Assembly: GCA_050302475.1 (NCBI GenBank)
Contig: JBNLBF010000001.1
Span: 62,001-126,000, forward strand
Source: NORP23 sp050302475
GTDB taxonomy: Bacteria > Pseudomonadota > Alphaproteobacteria > Rhodobacterales > Rhodobacteraceae
Length of the DNA: 64,000 nt
Direction of reading: 5' to 3'
Made by a program: the position numbers and the translations under genes. A model generated the notes under the pieces. It worked only from the letters and a program-made list of their open reading frames with translations. It searched no databases and was not told the DNA's origin. Of the stretch, positions 52,023 through 61,179 are shown piece by piece (position 1 is the first letter of the stretch; each line of letters starts with the position of its first letter).

Positions 52023-52782
52023 TTGAATTTTAAGGATTCTTTGACGTCAGCAGTAAATGCCTTTGACGACTTTTGTCGAAGTAACCGATTAAAAAGGCCT
52101 CAAAAACTTACGCAACGCTGAAATATTTCTTATTCCCGACCTGCAAGAGCCGAAGGCCTATCCATTGCACTGGCTTCTTCATTGGATTGAAGGTGGAAGC
52201 TTCGAAGATAGAGGGCGCGGAAAGCGAAATTTTCGTTTACGCTATGCTCCACAAATGAAGACTCTCAATTATTTTGAAGTTTCAGAAGGCGGGCCAGAAT
52301 TCACAAAATACTGGGAGGTTTTATTAAATTCATGCAGGTCATTGGACGGTCAGCCATCGAACAGAAAAAATAAACCTGATTGGTCGGGAAGGACCTTCTG
52401 GGCTCCAGCAACAATTGCATATCAAGAATATCCAGAGGAAATTAATTACCCGGCACTCATTCCAGAGGGTTCGCTAAAGACGATTTTTGTCAACAAATAT
52501 GAACGCTCAGACAAAGCCCGAAAGCTTTGCATAAAACACCACGGCGCTATTTGCGCGGTGTGTCATCTAAACTTTGAAGCTCGCTACGGCCAGCATGGCG
52601 CAGGCTTCATACATGTTCACCATGTTATTCCCCTCCGAGACATCGGTAAGGAATATCAAGTTGATCCAATAAACGATCTTATTCCCGTTTGCCCAAACTG
52701 CCACGCAATGTTGCACCGGCAAAGAGACAGAACTCTCACCATTTCTGAACTGAAAGAAATACTCGCTAGTAACGCGACCTAA
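52023..52782 (+). pseudogene. HNH endonuclease gene with a frameshift
   Basis: TTG 52023 has a strong GGAGGGG site 7 bases upstream and opens a frame of 32 codons (NFKDSLTSAVNAFDDFCRSN, then RLKRPQKL) that stops at 52119. The rest is in another frame, from about 52091 to 52782, and contains the HNH fold: CAVCHLNFEARYG, FIHVHHVIPL and CPNCHAMLHRQ. Removing one A from either A5 run (52091-52095 or 52102-52106) joins the two. The gene is A+T-rich against its neighbours. It may be decayed, phase-variable, or a sequencing error; a shorter TTG start at 52165 would give a 205-residue protein lacking the N-terminus. Confidence 0.7.
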
Positions 52783-53762
52783 TCATGGAAATGACACGCC
52801 ACCATATGGCCGTTGCCGGTGTCTTCCCATTCCGGTTTCTGCTGGGCGCACAGGTCAGCCGCGCGCGGGCAGCGGGTGCGGAAGACGCAGCCTGACGGGG
52901 GATTGATCGGGGATGGCAGGTCTCCTTCGATCAGGATGACCTCTTTATTCTTTTCGATATCCGGATCGGGGATCGGCACGGCGGAGATCAACGCCTGTGT
53001 GTAGGGATGCCGCGGATGGGCGTAGAGGTCGCTGCTGTCGGACAGTTCGACCATGTTGCCCAAATACAGCACCATGATCCGGGTGGAGATATGTTTTACA
53101 ACCGACAGGTCATGCGCGATGAAAATCAGGGACAGGCCCATCTCAGCCTGTAACTCCTTCAACAGGTTCACGACCTGAGCCTGAATCGATACGTCCAGCG
53201 CCGAGACTGGTTCGTCACAAATAATCAGTTTCGGCTTCATGATCAGCGCGCGGGCAATGCCGATACGCTGACACTGGCCGCCGGAAAATTCGTGCGGGTA
53301 GCGGTTGACGAGGTTCGGTAGCAGACCCACCTTTTCCATCACCTCGCGGACACGTTCCTTCACCTCGGATTTCGAGGTTTCGGGGTAATGCGTTTTCAGC
53401 GGCTCGGCGATGATCTCGCCGATATTCATGCGCGGGTCCAACGAGGCCAGCGGATCCTGAAAGATCATCTGCACCTGCTTGCGCTGATCGCGCAGCTGTT
53501 TCTTGTCGAATTTCAGCAGTTCCTGACCCAGCCACAGGACCGATCCGGCTTCGGCCGGGATCATGCGGATGACGGCGCGAGCGAGCGTCGATTTACCACA
53601 ACCGGACTCACCAACGATCCCAAGGGTTTCGCCGGCTTTCAGGTCAAACGTCACGCCATCCACGGCGCGCAACCGACGGGGTTTGGTCCAGGGCATGGCC
53701 CCTTGCGGAAGGACGTCGAAATAGACTTTCAGGTCCTCGACCCTCATGATTGTCTCGCTCAT
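52779..53762 (-). CDS. oppF: Oligopeptide ABC transporter ATPase (OppF-like)
   Basis: A 327-residue ATPase with Walker A GESGCGKSTLARAV, signature FSGGQCQRIGIARAL, Walker B LIICDEPVSALD, and the C-terminal OppF/DppF cysteine region (GCVFRTRCPRAADLCAQQKPEW) that can bind an iron-sulfur cluster in this family. The ATG at 53762 overlaps the oppD stop (ATGA). Confidence 0.93.
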   Translation of the reverse strand: MSETIMRVEDLKVYFDVLPQGAMPWTKPRRLRAVDGVTFDLKAGETLGIVGESGCGKSTLARAVIRMIPAEAGSVLWLGQELLKFDKKQLRDQRKQVQMIFQDPLASLDPRMNIGEIIAEPLKTHYPETSKSEVKERVREVMEKVGLLPNLVNRYPHEFSGGQCQRIGIARALIMKPKLIICDEPVSALDVSIQAQVVNLLKELQAEMGLSLIFIAHDLSVVKHISTRIMVLYLGNMVELSDSSDLYAHPRHPYTQALISAVPIPDPDIEKNKEVILIEGDLPSPINPPSGCVFRTRCPRAADLCAQQKPEWEDTGNGHMVACHFHD

Positions 53763-54733
53763 TTGATATCCTCCACGGGCACGTTGCAGGCGCGGAAATG
53801 GCCGGGATGGCCAGCGACCTCGGTCAAGGGCGACAGGGTTTTCACACATACCTCCTGCGCGAAATCGCAGCGGGGGTAGAAGGGGCAGCCCTCTGGCATG
53901 TTCATCATGTTAGGGGGACTGCCGGGAATGGTGTTCAGCACCTCAGTCTCCTGATCCAGACGCGGGACAGCGGACAGAAGGCCACGCGTATAGGGGTGCG
54001 TCGGGTTGTGGAAAATCTGCTCACTCTGCGCATCTTCCATCACCTGACCGCCATACATGACCAGCGTATCATGGGTCGCCCCGGCCACAACGCCGAGGTC
54101 ATGGGTGATCAGGATGATGGCGGTGCCGAAGTCTTTCTGGATATCGTCCAGAAGCTGCATGATCTGCGCCTGCACGGTCACATCCAGCGCCGTTGTCGGT
54201 TCATCCGCGATCAATAGTTTTGGCTGACACAGCAGCGACATCGCGATCATCACACGCTGGCGCATCCCGCCGGAGAATTCGTGCGGATACATGGTAATCC
54301 GGGACTTCGCCTCGGGGATTTTTACGGCGTCCAGCATCTTCACCGACTCCGCAATCGCGGCGGTTTTGGACATGCCTTTGTGATGGACCAGAACCTCGGC
54401 CATCTGGTCGGAGACCCGCATGTAAGGGTTCAACGAGGTCATCGGATCCTGAAAGATCATGGAAATCTTTGCGGCGCGGATTTTGTTCAGCGCCGGTCCA
54501 TGCAGGTTCAGGATTTCGGTCCCTTCGAACATCACGCTGCCAGTGGCGTAGCCATTGCGGGCCAGCAGGCCGATCATGGCAAACACCGCCTGACTTTTCC
54601 CGGAACCGGATTCGCCGACGATGGCGAGGGTTTCACCCTCTTCCATCGAGAAGTTCATGTTCTTGACGGCATGGACCTCCCCATCAGGTGTGTTGAATTT
54701 GACGTTCAGGTCGCGGACTTCAAGTAAGCTCAT
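53759..54733 (-). CDS. oppD: Oligopeptide ABC transporter ATPase (OppD-like)
   Basis: A 324-residue ATPase: Walker A GESGSGKSQAVFAM near residue 38, signature FSGGMRQRVMIAMSL, Walker B LLIADEPTTALD and the C-terminal CPFYPRCDFAQEVC region. It pairs with OppF. ATG 54733 begins 1 base after the oppC stop; earlier in-frame codons are inside oppC and are ignored. Confidence 0.93.
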   Translation of the reverse strand: MSLLEVRDLNVKFNTPDGEVHAVKNMNFSMEEGETLAIVGESGSGKSQAVFAMIGLLARNGYATGSVMFEGTEILNLHGPALNKIRAAKISMIFQDPMTSLNPYMRVSDQMAEVLVHHKGMSKTAAIAESVKMLDAVKIPEAKSRITMYPHEFSGGMRQRVMIAMSLLCQPKLLIADEPTTALDVTVQAQIMQLLDDIQKDFGTAIILITHDLGVVAGATHDTLVMYGGQVMEDAQSEQIFHNPTHPYTRGLLSAVPRLDQETEVLNTIPGSPPNMMNMPEGCPFYPRCDFAQEVCVKTLSPLTEVAGHPGHFRACNVPVEDIK

Positions 54734-54734
54734 A

Positions 54735-55664
54735 TCAACGATCCTTTGGGTCCAGCGCGTCACGCAGACCGTCACCGATAAAGAAGAAACAGAACAGGCT
54801 GACGACAAAGAAGGCCAGCGGGAACCAGAGCTGCCACGGCGTGCCATACTGGATCGTCCCTGCCCCTTCGGAGATCAGCGCGCCCCAGCTTGTCCTTGGC
54901 TCCTGAACCCCGAGACCGAGGAAGGAAATAAAGCTTTCCGTCAGGATCATACCGGGGACTAGCAGCGTTGCGTAAACCGCGACCACACCCAGCAGGTTCG
55001 GGACGATATGTCTCATGATGATCTTGAAGCCCGGAACGCCCATGGCCTGAGCTGCCTCGACAAATTCCTTGTTCTTGATCGTCAGGGTCTGTCCACGCAC
55101 GATACGGCTCATATCCAGCCAGCTGATCAGGCCAATGCCGACGAACAGCATCTCGACCGAGCGGCCAAACACGACCAGCAGCAGGATCAGAACGAACATG
55201 TAAGGGATCGACATCAGGATATCGACAATACGCATCATGATCTGATCCGTACGCCCGCCGACATATCCGGAAACCGCGCCGTAAAGCGTGCCGACGATCA
55301 CCGCGATCAGGGCACCCACGACACCCACCATCAGGGAAATACGCGAGCCCTGTACAACACGGGAATAAAGATCGCGGCCCAGGTCATCCGCGCCGAAATA
55401 ATGGCCGGTTTCAAGTGAAGGCTGACCCATCTCGGCCACGTTGCCCATAATGTTCCAGTCGATTTCTTCGTTCGTCCATGTGGCGAAGAATTGCCCTGTC
55501 AGCGAAAAAATAATGATCAGGGTCAAGACGATCATCGACACCATCGCCGCTTTGTTCTGCATGAACCTGCGCAAGGCATCGCCCCAGAGCGAGCGTCCTT
55601 TGACTTCGTCCATCTTGGCGAGGTTCTCAGCCAGATCGCCGACTTTTTGGGAATCTACCAACAT
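54735..55664 (-). CDS. oppC: Oligopeptide ABC transporter permease (OppC-like)
   Basis: A 309-residue permease with six helices. The N-terminal cytoplasmic segment ends in SLWGDALRRFMQNKAAMVSM, the family HYFGADDLGRDLYSRVVQG follows, and the EAA loop is EFVEAAQAMGVPGFKIIMRHIVPNLL. ATG 55664 has GGAGG upstream. It lies 11 bases after oppB. Confidence 0.93.
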   Translation of the reverse strand: MLVDSQKVGDLAENLAKMDEVKGRSLWGDALRRFMQNKAAMVSMIVLTLIIIFSLTGQFFATWTNEEIDWNIMGNVAEMGQPSLETGHYFGADDLGRDLYSRVVQGSRISLMVGVVGALIAVIVGTLYGAVSGYVGGRTDQIMMRIVDILMSIPYMFVLILLLVVFGRSVEMLFVGIGLISWLDMSRIVRGQTLTIKNKEFVEAAQAMGVPGFKIIMRHIVPNLLGVVAVYATLLVPGMILTESFISFLGLGVQEPRTSWGALISEGAGTIQYGTPWQLWFPLAFFVVSLFCFFFIGDGLRDALDPKDR

Positions 55665-55675
55665 CGTGTCCTCCC

Positions 55676-56599
55676 TCAGTAGCGGATTTTCGGGTCGATC
55701 CATGCGTAAAGCAGGTCAACAACGAGGTTAAATAAAATGGTCAGCAGGCCGATCAGGATCGTGATCCCCATCATGACCGAATAATCGCGTGTCAGGGCGG
55801 AGTTCACAAAGAACTGCCCCATGCCCCCGGTGGAGAAATACATGTCGATCACAACGGACCCGGTGATCATCCCCACGAAGGCTGGTCCAAGATAGGATAT
55901 CACCGGCAGCATCGCCGGTTTCAACGCGTGGCGGAAAAAGATGGTTTTGGACGGCAGGCCCTTGGCCGTTGCCGTGCGGATATAATTGGTGTTCAAGACC
56001 TCCAGCATGGATGACCGCGTGATACGCGCGATGGAGGCCATATAGCTGGTCGAGAGCGCAATCACCGGCATGATCAGATATTGCCATTGCCCCCCATTCC
56101 AGCCACCGCCGGGCAGCCAGCCGAGCCAGAGCGTGAAAGTCAGCACCAGAAGCGGCGCCATGACGAAGTTCGGCAGCACCTGTGCGCCGATCGAAATGCC
56201 GACGGCGATATAGTCGATCCATGTGTTTTGTCGGATGGCGGCAACCGCGCCTAGCGTAACACCGACGGTGACCGCAACAACGAAGGACAGCACACCATAG
56301 GTGATGGTGATCGGGAACCCTTGGGCGATAATTTCATTAACCGAGCGGTCTTTGTAGCGGAAGGACGGGCCCATATCGAATTCTGTGACGAGGCCAACCA
56401 CATAGTTGGTCATCTGTTTCCACAAGGGCTGATCAAGGCCGTATTTCGCCTCGATATTCGCCAGAACCTGTGGCGGCAACGGTTTTTCGGAATTGAACGG
56501 TCCGCCGGGTGCCGAATGCATCAGCACAAAGGAAATAATGATCAGGATAAGCAGCGTCGGTATCGCAATGGCGATGCGCTTGATGACGTAATTAAACAT
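55676..56599 (-). CDS. oppB: Oligopeptide ABC transporter permease (OppB-like)
   Basis: A 307-residue permease. MFNYVIKRIAIAIPTLLILIIISFVLMHSAPGGPF is the usual start, and the EAA loop is NYIRTATAKGLPSKTIFFRHALKPAMLPVISY. It joins OppC in the membrane. It follows oppA after a hairpin. Confidence 0.94.
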   Translation of the reverse strand: MFNYVIKRIAIAIPTLLILIIISFVLMHSAPGGPFNSEKPLPPQVLANIEAKYGLDQPLWKQMTNYVVGLVTEFDMGPSFRYKDRSVNEIIAQGFPITITYGVLSFVVAVTVGVTLGAVAAIRQNTWIDYIAVGISIGAQVLPNFVMAPLLVLTFTLWLGWLPGGGWNGGQWQYLIMPVIALSTSYMASIARITRSSMLEVLNTNYIRTATAKGLPSKTIFFRHALKPAMLPVISYLGPAFVGMITGSVVIDMYFSTGGMGQFFVNSALTRDYSVMMGITILIGLLTILFNLVVDLLYAWIDPKIRY

Positions 56600-56654
56600 G
56601 TTCCAAAGCCCCGTAGACTGTCACGGCCTGATAATGCCCGTGACCCGCATATGC

Positions 56655-56685
56655 GAAGACACCGCACGCAGCGTGCGGTGTCTTC
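56655..56685 (-). promoter_or_regulatory. Perfect hairpin between oppA and oppB
   Basis: A 15-bp perfect inverted repeat (arms GAAGACACCGCACGC) around a single base, starting 15 bases after the oppA stop. There is no T tract, so it more likely protects the oppA message end than ends transcription. Confidence 0.65.
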
Positions 56686-56699
56686 AAGTTCACAGATGC

Positions 56700-58331
56700 T
56701 TATTCAGCAACTTTGTAGAGATCCTTGGAATACCAGTTCTGCTCTACGTTCTGGACGGGCCAGCTGCCGATCAGGGCCGGGTTCATCATATACACGTTGG
56801 TGTAGTGATAAATCGGGATGATGGGCATGTCTTCAGCGATGATCTGTTCAACCTGAGTGTAGTTCGCACTCGGGTCTTCCATGGTTTTCGCTTCAGCCAA
56901 CAGCGCGTCTACTTCGGGGCTGTTGTATTTGCCGTCATTGTAGCCGGATGCGGACTGTACGAGGTCAAGGAATGTCGATGCCTCGTTATAGTCGCCGCAC
57001 CATGCGCCACGGGCCAGATCGAAGTCCTGATCGCCGCGCACTTCAAGGAATGTCTGCCATTCCATGTTGGCCAGCTCTACTTGAACGCCTAGTTTCTGTT
57101 TCCACATCTGGGACATAGCGATTGCGATTTTCTTGTGACCTTCAGACGTGTTGTACAGCATGGAGAAGGACAGCGGATTGTCCGGACCATAGCCAGCTTC
57201 TGCCAGCAATTCCAATGCTTTCGCGTCACGCTCAGCCTGTGTCATCTGACCGAACTCAACCTCGGGAACTTCGAAGTTGGCGGTTGCACCCGGTGTGAAG
57301 GTGAAGGCCGGGAACTGGCCACCCTGCAACACGTTGTCGGTAATGATCGAACGGTCAATCGCATAGGACAGCGCTTGACGGACACGAACGTCTTTGAAGG
57401 CTTCCGGGCCGGAATCCGACAGGTTGAATGTGTAGTAGTAGGAACACAGACGCGGGAAAGAAATCGCCTGATCAGGATACTCTTCCTTTAGACGCGGATA
57501 CTGGCCTGTCGGGACTTCGGTACGATCCAGCTCACCCGCCAGATAGCGTGTCAGGGCTGTGTTTTCATCATTGATAACCAGCGCAATTGTCTGATCGATG
57601 ATGGTGTTTTCATTGTCCCAGTACATTTCGTTGCGCGAGCGTACCGAGCGTTCCTGCGGGATATGTTCGGTCAGAACATAAGCACCGTTGGACACGATAT
57701 TTTCCGGTTTTGTCCAGTCATCACCGAATTCTTCGATCACCGATTGCGGCGAAGGGAAAGTCGATGCGTGTGTGGTTGTCAGCGGGAAATATGGCAGCGG
57801 CTGTTCCAGCGTGACTTCCAGTGTGTGGTCGTCGATCGCTTTCACGCCTAGCTCGTCAACAGGCATTTCGCCAGCCATGACAGCGCCACCATTTTTCAGG
57901 CCCATCACGTCAATGAACCACTGGTACGGCGATGCCAGTTCCGGATCGGCCAGACGTTTCCATGCATATTCAAAATCGCCAGCAGTGACGGGATCACCAT
58001 TGGACCATTTGGCTTCTGGACGAAGCGTAAAGGTGTAAACAGTTTTGTCGTCCGACAAGGTGTGCGACAGGGCAACACCCGGGACGAGGTTACCGTCAGC
58101 ATCCTGGTTGTAGAGACCTTCGAAAAGGTCACGTACGATTTCAGACCCCGAGACGTCTTCGACGATCTGCGGGTCGACCGAGCTGTGCTCGTCGAGCACG
58201 CGGTAGGTAAAGGTTTGGTCATCAGCAAGCGCTTCCCCGGTAACCGGGTGGGTACCTGCAGCATATGCAAAAGATGCTGTCAGGGATGCCGCGAAGACGC
58301 CAGCTGCCAGAGTTTTGGCAAATTGGCTCAT
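56700..58331 (-). CDS. oppA: Oligopeptide ABC transporter binding protein (OppA-like)
   Basis: A 543-residue periplasmic protein with a Sec signal (KTLAAGVFAASLTASFAYA). The segment LDEHSSVDPQIVEDVSGSEIVRDLFEGLYNQDADGNLVPGVA and the later YTFTLRPEAKWSNGDPVTAGDF are typical of the OppA/MppA group. It delivers peptides to OppBC. It is the first gene of oppABCDF; 177 bases separate it from puuB, and no clear promoter was recognised there. Confidence 0.93.
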   Translation of the reverse strand: MSQFAKTLAAGVFAASLTASFAYAAGTHPVTGEALADDQTFTYRVLDEHSSVDPQIVEDVSGSEIVRDLFEGLYNQDADGNLVPGVALSHTLSDDKTVYTFTLRPEAKWSNGDPVTAGDFEYAWKRLADPELASPYQWFIDVMGLKNGGAVMAGEMPVDELGVKAIDDHTLEVTLEQPLPYFPLTTTHASTFPSPQSVIEEFGDDWTKPENIVSNGAYVLTEHIPQERSVRSRNEMYWDNENTIIDQTIALVINDENTALTRYLAGELDRTEVPTGQYPRLKEEYPDQAISFPRLCSYYYTFNLSDSGPEAFKDVRVRQALSYAIDRSIITDNVLQGGQFPAFTFTPGATANFEVPEVEFGQMTQAERDAKALELLAEAGYGPDNPLSFSMLYNTSEGHKKIAIAMSQMWKQKLGVQVELANMEWQTFLEVRGDQDFDLARGAWCGDYNEASTFLDLVQSASGYNDGKYNSPEVDALLAEAKTMEDPSANYTQVEQIIAEDMPIIPIYHYTNVYMMNPALIGSWPVQNVEQNWYSKDLYKVAE

Positions 58332-58508
58332 GTTTCGTTCTCCTCTGTTAGGAATTTTGTTGGCTTACTGTTTACGGGCGCTCGTCCCGTACAATTAGGC
58401 AAGCAAACCATGCGGAAGAGATTGCGCCAGTGTATGGGTGCATTCAACCGTTTACTCGGCGTAAACGTCATTTTGACGATGCAATAGACGTATTGACGTT
58501 AAAATTGA

Positions 58509-59810
58509 CTAAAGTCTGTCACGTAGGCTGAACCAGAGCATGGCCAAAACCAATAACGGCGACCGAAGTGCGGCACCCCCCGGGAATCGGCGAATCGGAA
58601 CCCGGGACATGACGTCGAATCTTGACGCCTGACCGTTGATAGCCTCGGCCATCAGTTTGCCCGCGAGAGTTGCCATGGCCACGCCGTGACCGGAATATCC
58701 TGACGCTGACAGAATGTTCGGCGCAACCCGGCGGAAGTCCGGCAAACGGTTCATCGTGATCGCCAAAGTGCCGCCCCAGGCATAGTCAATTTTGACGTCT
58801 TTCAGCTGCGGATAGACCCCGAGCATCGGGTTGCGGGCTTTGGCAGTGATGTCCTTTGGGAACTTGTAGCCATAAGATTCTCCGCCGCCGAACAGCAGGC
58901 GATGATCTTCGCTAAGACGATAATAATTCACCACGAATTTGCTGTCGGCCACGGCAACATCATCGCGGATCAACTGACGGGCAATGTCCTCTCCCAGAGG
59001 TTCGGTCGCGACGATGAAATTGTTGATCGGCATAACATGGGCAGCGACCTGCGAGTCGAGGTCGCCCAGATACCCGTTACACCCCATTGCCACAAAATTT
59101 GCCGTCACGATGCCTGCAGGCGTCGTCACTTTAGCAGGGTCAGTGTGTGTGATGCCCGTCACCCGCGTATTTTCATAGACTTTCACGCCCTCATCTCGAC
59201 AGGCTTGCGCCAGACCAAGGGCAAAATTCAGCGGATGCAGATGCCCTGCCCCGTGATCAAGCGTGCCGCCTGCATAGACATCCGTGCCCAGCGCATCACG
59301 GATCGCCGGACCGTCAAGGTAATCAATCTGGTCATAGCCATACTCTTCGCGCAGCTTTTCTACCTCCGACTTGTAATGCGGCAGATTTTTTGCCTTCAGC
59401 TCGGCATGGAGAACACCGGGTTTATAGGCACAGGGGATCGCATGTTCGGCGATCAGATCACGAACGGTGGATTTGGATTCTTCCGCCAGATCCCAAAGCT
59501 GGCGGGCGTGATCCATCCCGACCAGTTTCTCCAGCTCCGGCTGTTCGACCCGTTGACCCGACCCGACCTGCCCGCCATTGCGGCCGGACGCGCCGAACCC
59601 GACGCGTTGCGCCTCCAGCAGAACAACGTCGAAACCCGCTTTCGCCAGATGCAGCGCCGTGGACAGGCCGGTATAGCCGCCGCCCACAACACAGACATCG
59701 CACGTGGCATCGCCATCCAGCGTCGGGAACGGGTCCAGACGGATGGCGCTGGCGGCGTAATAGCTGTCGGGATATTCGCCCTGCCGGTCATTTGCGCTCA
59801 GCAAATCCAT
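58509..59810 (-). CDS. puuB: FAD-dependent amine oxidase (gamma-glutamylputrescine oxidase-like)
   Basis: A 433-residue flavoprotein of the DAO family. The FAD motif VVGGGYTGLSTALHLAKAGFDVVLLEA lies near residues 42-68 and is followed by GFGASGRNGGQVGSGQR, the pattern of PuuB. It would oxidise gamma-glutamylputrescine to the aldehyde. The ATG at 59810 overlaps the stop of puuA (TGATG). Confidence 0.88.
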   Translation of the reverse strand: MDLLSANDRQGEYPDSYYAASAIRLDPFPTLDGDATCDVCVVGGGYTGLSTALHLAKAGFDVVLLEAQRVGFGASGRNGGQVGSGQRVEQPELEKLVGMDHARQLWDLAEESKSTVRDLIAEHAIPCAYKPGVLHAELKAKNLPHYKSEVEKLREEYGYDQIDYLDGPAIRDALGTDVYAGGTLDHGAGHLHPLNFALGLAQACRDEGVKVYENTRVTGITHTDPAKVTTPAGIVTANFVAMGCNGYLGDLDSQVAAHVMPINNFIVATEPLGEDIARQLIRDDVAVADSKFVVNYYRLSEDHRLLFGGGESYGYKFPKDITAKARNPMLGVYPQLKDVKIDYAWGGTLAITMNRLPDFRRVAPNILSASGYSGHGVAMATLAGKLMAEAINGQASRFDVMSRVPIRRFPGGAALRSPLLVLAMLWFSLRDRL

Positions 59811-61171
59811 CAGACATTCAGCAGCAGATGCTCCCGCTCCCACGGGCTGATGACCTCCAGGAAGGCAAGCGCTTCATGGCGTTTCACGGCCTTGTAGACG
59901 GTGCAGAATTCCTTGCCCAGAACCTCCTCCAGCTCTGGTGCGCCGTTGAACAATTCCAGCCCTTCCAGCAGGGACCTTGGCAGAGCGCGGGGCAGTTCAT
60001 AGGCTTCTTTTTTCTGCTTCCGGCGTGGTTTCAGCTTGTTCTTCAACCCCAGATACCCGCAGGCGAGCGACGCCGCCAATGCCAGATAGGGGTTCGCATC
60101 CATCCCCGTCACGCGATTCTCCACCCGTCGCGCTTCCGGTTTGGCAATCGGGATACGGATACCGGTTGTTCGGTTATCGTCACCCCATTCCAGATTGATC
60201 GGCGCAGAGCCCGACGCCACGTAGCGGCGATAGCTATTCACATATGGCGCCAGCAGGCTGATCGCGTTCGGCAGATATCGTTGCTGTCCGGCGATGAAGT
60301 GGTGGAACGCGTCGGTTTCTTTGTTGTCGACGCCGTTGAAAATATTCTTGCCGTCCTTATCGACCACCGACTGATGGATATGCATCGCGCTGCCCGGCTC
60401 GTCCTGAATGGGTTTCGCCATAAAGGTCGCGAAACAATCGTTTTTCAGCGCCGCCTCGCGGATAAGCCGTTTGAAGTAAAACACCTGATCGGCCAGCGTC
60501 ACCGGATCCCCGTGGACGAGGTTAATCTCCAACTGGCCGGAACCACCTTCCTGAATGATCGTGTCAATCTCGTACCCCATCTCGTCGGCAAAATCGTAGA
60601 TATCGTCGATAACCTGACCATATTCGTCCACCGCCGCCATGGAATAAGCCTGTCGGCTAACCATCGGGCGACCCGTTCGGCCCACAGGCGGTTCGATCGG
60701 TTCGGCGGGGTTTATGTTGGGTTTGGTGAGGTAGAACTCGATTTCGGGAGCAACAACGGGCGTCCAGCCTTCGGCTTTATAGAGGCCAATCACCCGTTTC
60801 AGCACATTGCGCGGGGCGAGGCTTACCGGATTCCCCTTCGTGTCAAACACATCATGGATCACCTGAACCGTGATATCGCGCGCCCACGGGGCCGCAACGC
60901 CAGTGCTGAAATCCGGTTTCAGGACCATGTCAGCCTCGGTCCACTGATCCTCAATCTCCATATCGACATATTCGCCGTCGATGGTCTGATAGAAAATCGA
61001 CATGGGCATGAACATACGCTCTGACCGGTTGAAAGTTGTCGAAGGCATCGCCTTGCCCCGTGACATGCCGACAAAGTCGGAGATGATACATTCCACCTCC
61101 TCGACACGTTTATCCGAGAGCCATTCCTGCGTTGCCGCCGGAAATTTCGACACGTAATCCATCTTTGACAT
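59810..61171 (-). CDS. puuA: Glutamine synthetase-family gamma-glutamylpolyamine synthetase
   Basis: A 453-residue glutamine synthetase homologue. The catalytic region shows EGGSGQLEINLVHGDPVTLADQVFYFKRLIREAA and SAMHIHQSVVDKDGKNIF with the metal and ATP residues, but it lacks the adenylylation tail of GlnA. Beside puuB and polyamine transport genes it most likely joins glutamate to putrescine or another polyamine. AAGGTG precedes the ATG. Confidence 0.88.
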   Translation of the reverse strand: MSKMDYVSKFPAATQEWLSDKRVEEVECIISDFVGMSRGKAMPSTTFNRSERMFMPMSIFYQTIDGEYVDMEIEDQWTEADMVLKPDFSTGVAAPWARDITVQVIHDVFDTKGNPVSLAPRNVLKRVIGLYKAEGWTPVVAPEIEFYLTKPNINPAEPIEPPVGRTGRPMVSRQAYSMAAVDEYGQVIDDIYDFADEMGYEIDTIIQEGGSGQLEINLVHGDPVTLADQVFYFKRLIREAALKNDCFATFMAKPIQDEPGSAMHIHQSVVDKDGKNIFNGVDNKETDAFHHFIAGQQRYLPNAISLLAPYVNSYRRYVASGSAPINLEWGDDNRTTGIRIPIAKPEARRVENRVTGMDANPYLALAASLACGYLGLKNKLKPRRKQKKEAYELPRALPRSLLEGLELFNGAPELEEVLGKEFCTVYKAVKRHEALAFLEVISPWEREHLLLNV

Positions 61172-61179
61172 TTTTCACC

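Noticed and set aside
59390..61024. Open frame of 544 codons on the plus strand
   Set aside because: It lies wholly antisense to puuA and the 3' part of puuB, which have full family motifs. Its translation is rich in Arg, His and Gln without domains, as expected for a GC-rich shadow frame.
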